Positions 32,874-40,883 of a stretch of DNA of 64,000 nucleotides are shown piece by piece (the first letter of the stretch is position 1; each line of letters opens with the position of its first letter). The stretch is from Myxococcales bacterium. Lineage in GTDB: Bacteria; Myxococcota_A; Polyangia; Haliangiales; Haliangiaceae. The notes below the pieces were generated by a model that saw only the letters and a list, made by a program, of their open reading frames with translations, had not been told where the DNA came from and ran no database searches. The DNA lies in the NCBI GenBank assembly GCA_016716835.1, contig JADJUW010000001.1:2632001-2696000 (forward strand), in the 5' to 3' direction. A program made the position numbers and the translations under genes.

Positions 32874-33995
32874 ATGGCTAAACGAAAAGCAGACAATGCC
32901 AGCGACGCGATGATGACGCTCGTCGAGCTGGCCCACTTTCTCCGCATCGATGAGCATGTGGTGGTGCGGATGGCGCTGGCCGGAAACATACCTGGACTGG
33001 CGATCGATTCGACGTGGCGATTTCGCCGCGCGGAAATCGAGCAATGGGTCGCCGACCAGCTTGTCGGTGAAGAGGAGGCCTTCACCAGCATTCCCGATGG
33101 CATGCAGGCGCCGCTCGATGACCTGATGCCAGAATCAGCGATCATTCCGCAGCTCAAGGCGCGTGATGGCATTGGCGTGATCGAAGAGCTAGCCGCCCGC
33201 GCCTACAGCAATGGCTGGCTGGCCGATAAGCCGTGGTTCGTTGGCGCGGTGGTCGAACGCGAATCGTTGGCATCCACCGCCATGGACGGCGGCGTCGCGT
33301 TCCTGCACACCCGCGCGCGCGATCAAGGCCGCATTAATCGGCCTTTTATTATTATCGGGCGATCCTGGGAAGGCATTTCCTTTGGCGCGCCAGATGGCAA
33401 GCCGACGTTCATCTTTTTCTTGCTCGGGCTACGTTACGACAAGCTGCATTTGCCGATTCTGGGCCGTTTGGCGCGTTCGCTGCGCGTGCCGGCGACCATC
33501 GCGAGGTTGCGTTCGCTGTCGTCGCCGTACCAAATTCGCGCGCTCTTGTTGCGCGAAGACGAGGCGGTCCGGGGCGGCCTGATTCCGGATCAGCCCTCGC
33601 AAACGTTTACCCCTCAGCTCGATCGCAGCATGCGGCTGCGCGCCATTCGTCGCCTCGAATCGCTGCGCAAGAACAAAATTGTCGCCGATGAGAAAGCCGC
33701 CGCAAAGGCGAGTCGGCGCAAGAAGCCAAGCAAGGCGGCACTAGCTAAGGCGGCTTTGTTGGCCGCCGCTAGCGCGCAGCCGGTGGTCGTGCTCACAGGC
33801 ATCGGCAAGCCGATGGCTGCGGGCAAGGTGCCCGCCAAGGGCACGGCTAGCAAACCACCCGCAAAGGTCGCCGCTAAGGCAACGGTCAAGGTGGTCGCAA
33901 AACCCTCAACCACCAAACCGCCGGCCGCGAAACCGACCGCAAGCAAAAAACCGAGCGGCAAGCCCACTGGCAAGCTCGCCGCGAAAGCCAAGTAG
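32874..33995 (+). CDS. Excisionase-type HTH fused to a PTS EIIA-like domain and Lys/Ala tail
   Basis: A 373-residue three-part protein. Residues ~14-62 are an excisionase/MerR-like DNA-binding helix-turn-helix (MTLVELAHFLRIDEHVVVRM, then WRFRRAEIEQWV). Residues ~95-235 resemble the EIIA domain of the fructose/nitrogen PTS: ESLASTAMDGGVAFLHTR has H145 at the place of the phosphorylated His, and a second His lies in YDKLHLPILGRLARSL. The last ~110 residues are Lys/Ala/Pro-rich (AKKP- and KPPA-type) like histone H1 tails. A DNA-binding, PTS-phosphorylation-responsive regulator is a reasonable inference, but no PTS genes are nearby. AGGGA six bases upstream of the ATG is a good ribosome-binding site. 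Confidence 0.75.
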   Translation: MAKRKADNASDAMMTLVELAHFLRIDEHVVVRMALAGNIPGLAIDSTWRFRRAEIEQWVADQLVGEEEAFTSIPDGMQAPLDDLMPESAIIPQLKARDGIGVIEELAARAYSNGWLADKPWFVGAVVERESLASTAMDGGVAFLHTRARDQGRINRPFIIIGRSWEGISFGAPDGKPTFIFFLLGLRYDKLHLPILGRLARSLRVPATIARLRSLSSPYQIRALLLREDEAVRGGLIPDQPSQTFTPQLDRSMRLRAIRRLESLRKNKIVADEKAAAKASRRKKPSKAALAKAALLAAASAQPVVVLTGIGKPMAAGKVPAKGTASKPPAKVAAKATVKVVAKPSTTKPPAAKPTASKKPSGKPTGKLAAKAK

Positions 33996-34004
33996 GCGCG
34001 GCCC

Positions 34005-35051
34005 ATGGCGCGCGTTTTGGTCGTTGGCGCCGGAGGCATCGGCGGCCTCATCGCCGCTAGGCTGTGGCATGCCGGCGTCGACGTCACGGCGCTGAGTAAG
34101 AATGCGGCGATCGTGGCGGCGATCAATGGCGAGGGCTACCGCTTAATTGATGCTAAGGGCCGCGCCGTCGTCTTGCCGCCGCGTGCGCCGGATCCCACGG
34201 CGACCGCACGCGCAACGGCGTATCCGCCGGAAGGTGAATTTGACGTCATCGTCGTCGCGACGCAGCCGCCACAAGTTGAGGCCGCGGTCGCCGAGGTCGC
34301 GCCGTATTTGGCGGCAAGCGGAAATGTCGTCGTGGTGCAAAACGGCCTGTGCGAGGCTCGGGTTGCCACCATCGTCGGCGCGCCGCGGGTGATCGGCGCG
34401 GTGGTGGCATGGGGCGCCAGCATGCACGCGCCAGGGGTTTATGAGCAAACCGCCAAGGGCGGCTTTACGCTTGGTCGTTTGGATGGGCCGGTCGATGCGG
34501 CGTGTCGCGAGGTTGGCGGCATGCTCGCGCACATGGCACCTGTCCGATATACGGACAATCTGCTCGGCGTGCGGTGGAGCAAGCTGGCGCTTAATTGCGC
34601 GATCAGCTCGCTAGGCACGCTTGCCGGCCAGCGCCTGGGGACGTTGATTGCCAGCCGCGCCAACCGCCGCCTGGCGCTCGAGGTGATGAGCGAAGTGGTG
34701 CAGGTGGCGGTGGCCAGCGGCGTCCGGCTCGAACTCGTCGCCGGCACGCTGAATTTGCCGTGGCTGGCGCTTACGCCGCGGGAACAGGCGGGCGCGCGCA
34801 CCCCGGCCCTCGCGGCCAAGCATGCCTTGCTCTGGGCCGTTGGGCAGAAATATCGCCGCATGCGTTCGTCGATGCTCTCAGCGATCGAACGCGGCAAGCC
34901 GCCGTCGGTGGATTATCTAAATGGCGAGGTGGTGGAGGCGGGTGCGCGCGTTGGCGTGCCGACGCCGAAGAATGCCGCCATCGTCGAGTTGGTGTGGCGG
35001 CTGGCGCGGCGCGAGGTGACGCCCTCGCCTGCGTTGTTGCGGCAGCTTTAG
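34005..35051 (+). CDS. Ketopantoate reductase-like (ApbA/PanE) oxidoreductase
   Basis: A 348-residue NADP-dependent dehydrogenase. The Rossmann motif VLVVGAGGIGGLIAARL is at residues 4-20, the strand FDVIVVATQPPQVEAAV near 79-95, VVVQNGLCEARVATIVG near 110, and a conserved Lys in RWSKLALNCAISSLGTL near 190. ApbA/PanE enzymes reduce 2-dehydropantoate to pantoate for coenzyme A, but many paralogues have other substrates; the loop insertions here do not settle it. It follows the HTH-EIIA gene by 9 bp and precedes folB by 14 bp, so the three may be one transcript. Confidence 0.82.
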   Translation: MARVLVVGAGGIGGLIAARLWHAGVDVTALSKNAAIVAAINGEGYRLIDAKGRAVVLPPRAPDPTATARATAYPPEGEFDVIVVATQPPQVEAAVAEVAPYLAASGNVVVVQNGLCEARVATIVGAPRVIGAVVAWGASMHAPGVYEQTAKGGFTLGRLDGPVDAACREVGGMLAHMAPVRYTDNLLGVRWSKLALNCAISSLGTLAGQRLGTLIASRANRRLALEVMSEVVQVAVASGVRLELVAGTLNLPWLALTPREQAGARTPALAAKHALLWAVGQKYRRMRSSMLSAIERGKPPSVDYLNGEVVEAGARVGVPTPKNAAIVELVWRLARREVTPSPALLRQL

Positions 35052-35053
35052 GC

Positions 35054-35065
35054 TATAGTGCCGCC
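35054..35065 (+). promoter_or_regulatory. TATAGT -10 element overlapping the panE-like gene end
   Basis: TATAGT (35054-35059) is followed by GCCGCC and then the folB GTG at 35066. It chooses the start within a much longer open frame. Confidence 0.5.
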
Positions 35066-35452
35066 GTGGCCATCGCAAACGAAGCATCTGATTGCGTCTT
35101 TATCCGAGGCCTGGAATTTGTTGGCAACCACGGCTATTCAGCGGCCGAGCGCAAAGGCATTCGGCGCTTTCGCGTCGATATTGCCTTGCGGCGCTCGTTG
35201 CGCGCGCCCGCGCGCAGCGACAAGCTTGCCGACACCGTCGACTATTTTAAGATTTGCGCGATCGCGGTGAAGCTGGGCACCGAGGCGACGTTTAAGTTGC
35301 TCGAGGCGCTGGCCGGGGCCATGGCCGCCGAAATCCACGCGCTCTACGCCGACGTCGAAATAGAGATCACGCTCGAAAAACTCGCGCCACCCTGCCCCGG
35401 CATACCCGCCAGCTGTGGCGTAACGCTGGTGGTGGCGCCAATACGATCATAA
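35066..35452 (+). CDS. folB: Dihydroneopterin aldolase FolB
   Basis: A 128-residue folate-biosynthesis enzyme that cleaves dihydroneopterin to 6-hydroxymethyl-dihydropterin and glycolaldehyde. Hallmarks are FIRGLEFVGNHGYSAAERKG (with the conserved Glu after the GxxGxxxxE turn), FRVDIALRR, KLADTVDYFKICAIAV, and ALYADVEIEITLEKL near the end. The frame extends far upstream, overlapping the panE-like gene, but the GTG at 35066 gives the right length and has a -10 hexamer 6 bp upstream. Confidence 0.9.
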   Translation: MAIANEASDCVFIRGLEFVGNHGYSAAERKGIRRFRVDIALRRSLRAPARSDKLADTVDYFKICAIAVKLGTEATFKLLEALAGAMAAEIHALYADVEIEITLEKLAPPCPGIPASCGVTLVVAPIRS

Positions 35453-35469
35453 TGTCAGCGTCGCGCGAG

Positions 35470-35667
35470 CCTACCGGCAGGTGGCGCACGTTTCTTCCGC
35501 GAGCATAGATTGCAGGGCGGTTTGGCTAGCACCTAGGGCTGTGGATACCACAGCAGTCTCGCTGCGCCCCGGAGGGGTGCTATCTGCGAGCAGGAAGACA
35601 CGTGCGCCGACCTGCCGGTCCACAATTTATCTGCGAGCAGGAAGACACGTGCGCTCAGCTGCCGGTC
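35470..35667. repeat. Intergenic repeat element, family 1, copy b
   Basis: This is the 16.8-kb element in inverted orientation, again between convergent genes. The unit resembling the right side of copy a is at 35470-35521 (CTACCGGCAGGTGGCGCACG then TTCTTCCGCGAGCATAGATT). The core follows with GTGGATACCAC and CCCCGGAGGGG, and two copies of the other unit lie at 35580-35628 and 35629-35667 (TCTGCGAGCAGGAAGACACG). Read from the stop of the minus-strand gene at 35698, units come in the same order as in copy a read from its upstream gene. The core has diverged but its palindromes are kept. Confidence 0.75.
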
Positions 35668-35697
35668 AGCGCGACCGAGACCCTCGGGGGACGCCCG

Positions 35698-36588
35698 TTA
35701 GTCGACGAGGCGCAAGTGCGACGGGCGCTTCTTGGGGCCAGTTTGCGACGAGCCCGGCGACATGGGCGAGATGGGCACGGCGTTGCCGCGGTCGCCGTTG
35801 CGATCGGACGCGCCGTCGCGCGAGGCGGCCTCGATCGGATCGCTGGTGAAGGAAAGTTCGGGGACGTCTTCGGGCCATACGTGGCCCTTGTCGGCGCCTT
35901 CTACGACCGCGGCGTAGACGGCGTGCCACGGCAGGACGCAGTGAAACGGCTGCCCGCCAAAAGTTAGGGTGCCGCTGAGTTCTTGGTCGTCGACGACAAG
36001 ATCTGCGATGGCGGGCGAAAGGCCAAAGCCGAAGCGCAGGACGAGCTTGCTTTGGCCGTGCAAATGGCTGGGAACAAGGACGCCTTCGCGGCGGGCATCG
36101 ATATGCACGAGCACGGCGCCCTCGGCCATAAGGCCGCCAACGACGCGTGACTTGTCTGGGTTGGTCAATCCGCGCGCGATGTTCATAATGGCGGTCGGCA
36201 TGGCCTCTCCACCGTCACGCGTGGTTGAGGGCGGAACGGTCACGCGCGCGCTGCCCATAACGGCGGCCGCCGGTCGAGGCTCGTCATCGGGCGAACGTGT
36301 TTGCGCAAGCAAGACCTGCTCTTGCGACGGGGTGATCAAGCGTTCGATCGCCGCCTCGCGGAGAAAGCCCGCGCGATCGCGGACGCTGTGGAGCGCAACT
36401 TCTTCGAGAAACACCGACGTCCGCGCGGCGTGACGCATGACGATACTGTGCGTATGAAGCGCGGTGGCGTCGCGGCGATGCCATTGGGCCATCGCGTCTT
36501 CCACGAGCTGCAACGATCGCGCGATACCGTGTTCGATGAACGCGGCCACTACCTCGTCGAAAGATGGGTGACCATCATCGCGCGTCAT
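35698..36588 (-). CDS. SspB-like ClpXP adaptor domain with extra N-terminal helical domain
   Basis: A 296-residue protein. Residues ~135-235 match SspB: EGAVLVHIDARREGVLVPSHL, QSKLVLRFGFGL, LVVDDQELSGTLTFGGQPFHCVLPW. SspB tethers ssrA-tagged peptides from stalled ribosomes and anti-sigma factors to ClpX. The first ~100 residues are a separate helical domain (FDEVVAAFIEHGIARSLQLVED, HAARTSVFLEEVAL) not found in classical SspB, and the C-terminus is a ~60-residue acidic, then basic tail. Residues ending in RPSHLRLVD may correspond to the ClpX-binding tail of SspB, which has a similar hydrophobic motif. It is the last gene of the iron-sulfur cluster, 41 bp after the acidic protein gene. Confidence 0.8.
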   Translation of the reverse strand: MTRDDGHPSFDEVVAAFIEHGIARSLQLVEDAMAQWHRRDATALHTHSIVMRHAARTSVFLEEVALHSVRDRAGFLREAAIERLITPSQEQVLLAQTRSPDDEPRPAAAVMGSARVTVPPSTTRDGGEAMPTAIMNIARGLTNPDKSRVVGGLMAEGAVLVHIDARREGVLVPSHLHGQSKLVLRFGFGLSPAIADLVVDDQELSGTLTFGGQPFHCVLPWHAVYAAVVEGADKGHVWPEDVPELSFTSDPIEAASRDGASDRNGDRGNAVPISPMSPGSSQTGPKKRPSHLRLVD

Positions 36589-36629
36589 GCCGAGTTACTA
36601 TGCGATCGCGCAGGGCCAGGCAAGACAAT

Positions 36630-37133
36630 TCATTGGGAAACGACCTCGCGCCAACCCAGCGTTGCGAGCCACGCGCGCTCTTCTGCGCTCACCAGCACCC
36701 ACACCGGCTCATCGCTCTCCCAACCCGGCACGGGCTCGTCAAATTCGACAAAGGCTAGTGGACTAGCCACCGCCAATAACCGCGCATTAGCCATCGCCAT
36801 CACCGCGGTAATTTGCAAACGGCGTGCGTCTTCTTCGTCGTGTTCTTCGAGCCATTGCGTCGTGGCCGCGGCTAGCTCTGCTTGCGCTTTTTCGACAAAT
36901 GCTGATTCGAGCTCGAGGTCATCAAGGCACGCGCGCATCGTGTCGATCGCGTCGTCCACCTCCTCGGGGTGCCAAAAACCTTGCGGAAAACCGCGCGCCT
37001 GTTGCACGGCGGCGCCGATGGCGGCGAGCGCGGCCGCGGCGTGCGGTCCGCTCGTGACAAGGCCGGCGTCGGCGAGGACGTCCACGAGCGGTGCGCGTTC
37101 GTTGGCGTTAGCGTGCGAGTCGGCGTCGGCCAC
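36630..37133 (-). CDS. Acidic Ala-rich protein in the isc cluster, unknown
   Basis: A protein of 167 residues from the GTG at 37133, two bases after the ferredoxin stop. It is mostly helical and acidic (CLDDLELESAFVEKAQAELAAATTQW, EEHDEEDARRLQI in part) and has no cysteine motif that could bind a cluster. E. coli has the small acidic IscX at this place after fdx, but this protein is three times longer and I see no convincing similarity, so equivalence is only positional. The tight spacing implies co-expression with Fe-S assembly genes. Confidence 0.65.
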   Translation of the reverse strand: MADADSHANANERAPLVDVLADAGLVTSGPHAAAALAAIGAAVQQARGFPQGFWHPEEVDDAIDTMRACLDDLELESAFVEKAQAELAAATTQWLEEHDEEDARRLQITAVMAMANARLLAVASPLAFVEFDEPVPGWESDEPVWVLVSAEERAWLATLGWREVVSQ

Positions 37134-37135
37134 GG

Positions 37136-37501
37136 CTAGACCGCGGCCTTGCGATGCTCGGGATGTTCGTCGAGCCACGCGCGCAGGCTCTCGGGCGTGA
37201 TCTCAACCACGATGTCCTGCTGCGCGACGCAGGCCTGACACGCAAGCCGTGACTCGGCGCGAACATCGAACGCCTTGTCCATGATGTCGTTTTCGGCGTC
37301 GCTGACCTCGCCGAGCGTAGCGATGCCTTGCTCGACCCATACGTGACACGTCGAGCACGCCAAGTTGCCCCCACACGCATGGCCGACGCGCGCGTCGCAC
37401 GCCTCGGCGGCGTCTAGCAATGAGGTGCCAGAGGCGACCTCGATGGTAACCGGCGCGGCGCTCGCCTTGCCGAGCGGATTAACGAATGTGACCTTCGGCA
37501 T
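37136..37501 (-). CDS. fdx: [2Fe-2S] ferredoxin of ISC type
   Basis: A 121-residue adrenodoxin-type ferredoxin. The cluster ligands are C43, C49 and C52 (HACGGNLACSTCHV) and C88 (RLACQAC). ISC ferredoxin gives electrons to IscS/IscU for cluster assembly. The end is slightly extended (SLRAWLDEHPEHRKAAV). Its start overlaps the end of hscA by 23 bp. Confidence 0.93.
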   Translation of the reverse strand: MPKVTFVNPLGKASAAPVTIEVASGTSLLDAAEACDARVGHACGGNLACSTCHVWVEQGIATLGEVSDAENDIMDKAFDVRAESRLACQACVAQQDIVVEITPESLRAWLDEHPEHRKAAV

Positions 37502-39359
37502 AGCCCTCTTCTACTTCCTCGACGCGCTTGCCGGCCATGGCCTTGGCAATCGCGAGGTTCATGCGGATTTCTGCAAATGGTTTTGATGCGTGATCGAGCG
37601 CCTCGATGGCGGCGCGAATCGCGAGATAGTTGTCGCCGGCCAAGGTCGCTTGCAGCGCGGCGATGGCCGCATCGGTGGCAACCTTGACCTCGGCGGTGAG
37701 CAAGGCGGCATCCCCGACCATCGCGGTTTGCGTCGCGGCCAGAATGCGCTTCGCCTCGATGCGCTCGGTGGCGAGGTTGCGGCGGCGCAGATCGTCTTCG
37801 GCAAACTCGAACGACTCGACCAGCATGCGCTCGACCTCTTCGTCGGTCAGGCCATAGGTCGGCTTGACGTCGACGGATGCCTCAACGCCGCTGGTTTGCT
37901 CGTGCGCCTTGACGGTGAGGATGCCGTTGGCATCGACCTGAAAGGTAATGTCGACGCGCGCCATGCCCGCGACCATCGGCGGCACGCCGCTCAATTTAAA
38001 ACGCGCCAGCGAGCGGCAGCCATCGACGGTCTCGCGTTCGCCTTGCAAGACGTGGAGGTCAAAGCCGGTTTGGTTGTCGGCGTAGGTGGTGAACTGCTGG
38101 GTGGCGCCCGCGGGCATGGTGGTGTTGCGGTGGATGAGTTTTTCCACCACGCCCCCCATGGTCTCGATCCCCAGCGAAAGCGGAATGACGTCGAGCAGCA
38201 CGACGCCTTCGCTATGGCCGGCCAGCATTTCGGCCTGAAGCGCGGCGCCGAGCGCGACAACTTGATCCGGATCGACATCGGCGAGCGGCTCGCGGCCGAA
38301 GATGTCCGCGACGGCGGCGCGCACCACGGGTGAGCGCGTCGAGCCGCCAACCAAGATCACGCCGTCGAGTGCGTCAGCCGTGGTCTCCGCGTCGCGCAGC
38401 GCCCGGCGGCAGGCCTTAGCGGTGGTGGCGAGCAATGGCGCGGCGACGTCGGCCAATTGAGCACGGGTGAGGGTTAGCGTTGTCGTCGCACCAGCTGCCG
38501 ATTGCACGGTCACGCTCGTGCTGTCGGCCGCGCTGAGGGCCTCTTTCGCCGCGCGCGCCACGTTGACTGCGTGGTTAATGTCGCCGCCGCCGGCCTGCGC
38601 GAGCAAATAGGCGGCCAGCGCGCGATCGATATCGTCGCCGCCAAGCGCCGAGTCACCGCCGGTGGCCTTCACCTCGAACACGCCATCGACGAGCTTTAAG
38701 ATCGAAATATCAAACGTGCCGCCGCCGAGATCGTAGACGGCATAGGTTCCGGCGATTTGTTTATCGATGCCATACGCAAGCGCGGCCGCGGTGGGCTCGG
38801 CGAGCAAGCGCAGCACTTCAAGGCCAGCGAGGCGGCCGGCATCGCGGGTGGCCTGGCGTTGCGCGTCGTCGAAATAGGCCGGCACCGTGATCACAGCCGA
38901 ATCCACGGGTTCACCAAAAAATGCCTCGGCGCGGCGTTTTAGCTCGCGGAGGATCTCCGCCGAAATCTCAACCGGTGTGAGCTGCCGCTCGCCGACCGCA
39001 ACCTTGACCATGCGATCGTCATCGATCAGCTTGTAGGGCAGCATGCCGCGGATGGCGGAAATATCGCCCGTGGAGCGCCCGACCAGTCGCTTGACCGAGC
39101 TGATCGTGGTGCTACCCGCGGCGCCGCTCGCCCCATTCGCGCTCGCCATCGCCGCGCGGCCGACCACCACGCGGCCATCTACGTCATAGCGCACCACCGA
39201 CGGCACCAGCGCATCTTGCCCTTCACCAATTGCCACCGGGGCGCCATCGCGGACGTACGCCACCAGCGAATTGGTGGTGCCGAGGTCGATGCCAACCACG
39301 CGCGTCTTGCACGCCTCTTTAATTTGCGATTGCCCTGGTTCGGCGATTTGCATCAACAT
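37479..39359 (-). CDS. hscA: Fe-S assembly chaperone HscA (Hsp70 family)
   Basis: A 626-residue DnaK-like ATPase. The nucleotide-binding domain starts with VVGIDLGTTNSLVAYV and has YDLGGGTFDISIL near 200 and GGSTRSPVVRAAV near 335; the peptide-binding domain follows (VIPLSLGIETMGG, then the lid). HscA works with HscB to release clusters from IscU. The frame is open to 39446, but the basic N-terminal extension is unlike Hsp70s, so I start at the ATG at 39359 (MLMQIAEPG). Co-location with hscB, iscU and fdx identifies it as HscA rather than DnaK. Confidence 0.93.
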   Translation of the reverse strand: MLMQIAEPGQSQIKEACKTRVVGIDLGTTNSLVAYVRDGAPVAIGEGQDALVPSVVRYDVDGRVVVGRAAMASANGASGAAGSTTISSVKRLVGRSTGDISAIRGMLPYKLIDDDRMVKVAVGERQLTPVEISAEILRELKRRAEAFFGEPVDSAVITVPAYFDDAQRQATRDAGRLAGLEVLRLLAEPTAAALAYGIDKQIAGTYAVYDLGGGTFDISILKLVDGVFEVKATGGDSALGGDDIDRALAAYLLAQAGGGDINHAVNVARAAKEALSAADSTSVTVQSAAGATTTLTLTRAQLADVAAPLLATTAKACRRALRDAETTADALDGVILVGGSTRSPVVRAAVADIFGREPLADVDPDQVVALGAALQAEMLAGHSEGVVLLDVIPLSLGIETMGGVVEKLIHRNTTMPAGATQQFTTYADNQTGFDLHVLQGERETVDGCRSLARFKLSGVPPMVAGMARVDITFQVDANGILTVKAHEQTSGVEASVDVKPTYGLTDEEVERMLVESFEFAEDDLRRRNLATERIEAKRILAATQTAMVGDAALLTAEVKVATDAAIAALQATLAGDNYLAIRAAIEALDHASKPFAEIRMNLAIAKAMAGKRVEEVEEGYAEGHIR

Positions 39360-39409
39360 ACGACAGTTCCTACGGCTTCTCTTGTGGCTGCTAGGGCGTC
39401 TTCTATGAC

Positions 39410-39991
39410 TTAGGCATCGTCGAGCGCGGTGATCGCCGCGTCGCATTCTTCGAGGTAGCGCGCGACGTAGCGCAAGACGATGAGCTGCTGCTTGGCGGCG
39501 GCGAAATGCACATCGCGCGAGCCGACGTTGCCCGCCGTCGCGGCCGCCTCGCCGGCCTCCATCGCCGTGGCCAATGCCGCGAGCAGCGCGGCTTCTTTTT
39601 CCTTCATGCCGCGTTCGAGCGCGGTAACCGCGCCCAGCGCCTTAGCCGCCGTCGCCTCGGCGAGCTCTTCACGCCAACTCAGCACCTCGGTCAGCATGGT
39701 GGCATCAAGCCGCTCGTGCTCGCCGATAACGATGCCGACGCTGGCGAGCAAGGCCTCGGCGCGCGACGCCGGCTTGCGCAGCGTCTTATACGCCTCGTTG
39801 TACGTCATAGAAGTTTGCAGTGCCGCGACGCGCTGCGCCGCCGGGGCCTGCGCAAAGCGGTCGGGATGCGTCTGCCGCGCCAGCTCGTGATACTTGGCGT
39901 CGAGCACCTCGCTCGCGAGGGCAAACGACGGTGGCAGCCCAAGCGCCGCAAACGGGTCTTTGGGGCCTGTTCCTGCCATGGCGGTGCTCAT
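39410..39991 (-). CDS. hscB: Co-chaperone HscB (J-domain)
   Basis: A 193-residue protein. The N-terminal J domain has the HPD motif at residues 42-44 (ARQTHPDRF) in DPFAALGLPPSFALASEVLDA... context, and the C-terminal three-helix domain that binds IscU follows (residues ~95-190, ending ARYLEECDAAITALDDA). It activates HscA and delivers IscU. Its stop is 50 bp before hscA. Confidence 0.93.
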   Translation of the reverse strand: MSTAMAGTGPKDPFAALGLPPSFALASEVLDAKYHELARQTHPDRFAQAPAAQRVAALQTSMTYNEAYKTLRKPASRAEALLASVGIVIGEHERLDATMLTEVLSWREELAEATAAKALGAVTALERGMKEKEAALLAALATAMEAGEAAATAGNVGSRDVHFAAAKQQLIVLRYVARYLEECDAAITALDDA

Positions 39992-40435
39992 TTAGAACTG
40001 CACCGACTCGCCGCAACCGCAGCTGCCCTTGGCGTTGGGATTATTGAACTTAAAGCCATGCCCCATCATGCTGCGCACGAAATCGAGCTGCAGCCCGCGC
40101 AGGTACACCATGCTCTTGGGATCGATGACCACCGACACGCCATGCTGCTCAATCACGTGATCGGTCGCGCGTGGCGTCTCCGCCCACTCAAAGACATACG
40201 AAAAACCGGTGCAGCCGCCGCCGCGCACGCCGATGCGAATCGACGCGCTTGGCGTCTCGCGCTTGTCGCGCTGACGCGTGATTTCTTGCGCCGCCGACGC
40301 CGTAATATCGATGGTCGCCGCAGACGCAGCCGTCATGGCCGCGGGTGGCGGCACGGTAGCCGAGCTGGTAGGTGTTGCTTGCATATTCATGCTGACCTCG
40401 GTTGCGGGCGTATCGTTAGGGGGCGTTGCGGACAT
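39992..40435 (-). CDS. iscA: IscA/HesB-type iron-sulfur carrier
   Basis: The HesB-like domain occupies residues ~42-147: ITASAAQEITRQ, IRIGVRGGGCTGFSYVFEW with C75, and the C-terminal GSCGCGESVQF with C139 and C141, the three cysteines that bind iron or a cluster. The first ~40 residues are a low-complexity Thr/Ala/Pro extension; ATG codons inside it could also be used. The stop directly abuts the hscB start codon. Confidence 0.92.
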   Translation of the reverse strand: MSATPPNDTPATEVSMNMQATPTSSATVPPPAAMTAASAATIDITASAAQEITRQRDKRETPSASIRIGVRGGGCTGFSYVFEWAETPRATDHVIEQHGVSVVIDPKSMVYLRGLQLDFVRSMMGHGFKFNNPNAKGSCGCGESVQF

Positions 40436-40442
40436 AGGGCAC

Positions 40443-40829
40443 TTAGGCCTTGGCGGCTTGTTTTTGCTTGTAGTCCTCGATGGCGGCCTTGATCGCGTCT
40501 TCCGCGAGCACCGAGCAGTGGATCTTTACCGGCGGCAAGCTGAGCTCTTCGACCAGCTGCGTGTTCTTGATGCTGGCGGCTTGCTCAAGCGTCATGCCCT
40601 TAACCATTTCGGTGGCAAGCGACGACGAGGCAATCGCCGAGCCGCAGCCAAAGGTCTTGAACTTGGCCTCTTCGATGATGCCGTCCTTGACGCGGATTTG
40701 CAGCTTCATGACGTCGCCGCACGCCGGCGCGCCGACGAGGCCGGTGCCGACGTCGTCCTCGCCCTTATCGAGCGAGCCAACGTTGCGTGGGTTTTCGTAA
40801 TGGTCGAGCAGTTTTTCTGAGTAGGCCAT
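40443..40829 (-). CDS. iscU: Iron-sulfur cluster scaffold IscU
   Basis: A 128-residue scaffold. The three ligand cysteines are C37 (PACGDV), C62 (FGCGSA) and C105 (HCSVLAE), with D39 also conserved. The HscA-recognition motif appears as LPPVK just before the last cysteine. The N-terminal SEKLLDHYENPRNVGS is typical of IscU. There are 7 bp between its stop and the iscA start. Confidence 0.96.
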   Translation of the reverse strand: MAYSEKLLDHYENPRNVGSLDKGEDDVGTGLVGAPACGDVMKLQIRVKDGIIEEAKFKTFGCGSAIASSSLATEMVKGMTLEQAASIKNTQLVEELSLPPVKIHCSVLAEDAIKAAIEDYKQKQAAKA

Positions 40830-40883
40830 GGTGGTCTCCGTGGTGGTCGTGAAGGGTGGTTAAAATAAATCGGCGTTAGCTAA

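Noticed and set aside
34595..35065. Long upstream part of the folB frame
   Set aside because: It overlaps the panE-like gene in another frame; FolB starts at 35066 by length, similarity and the upstream hexamer.
40278..40820. 180-residue plus-strand ORF over iscA/iscU
   Set aside because: Antisense to two well-supported Fe-S genes and without recognisable features.
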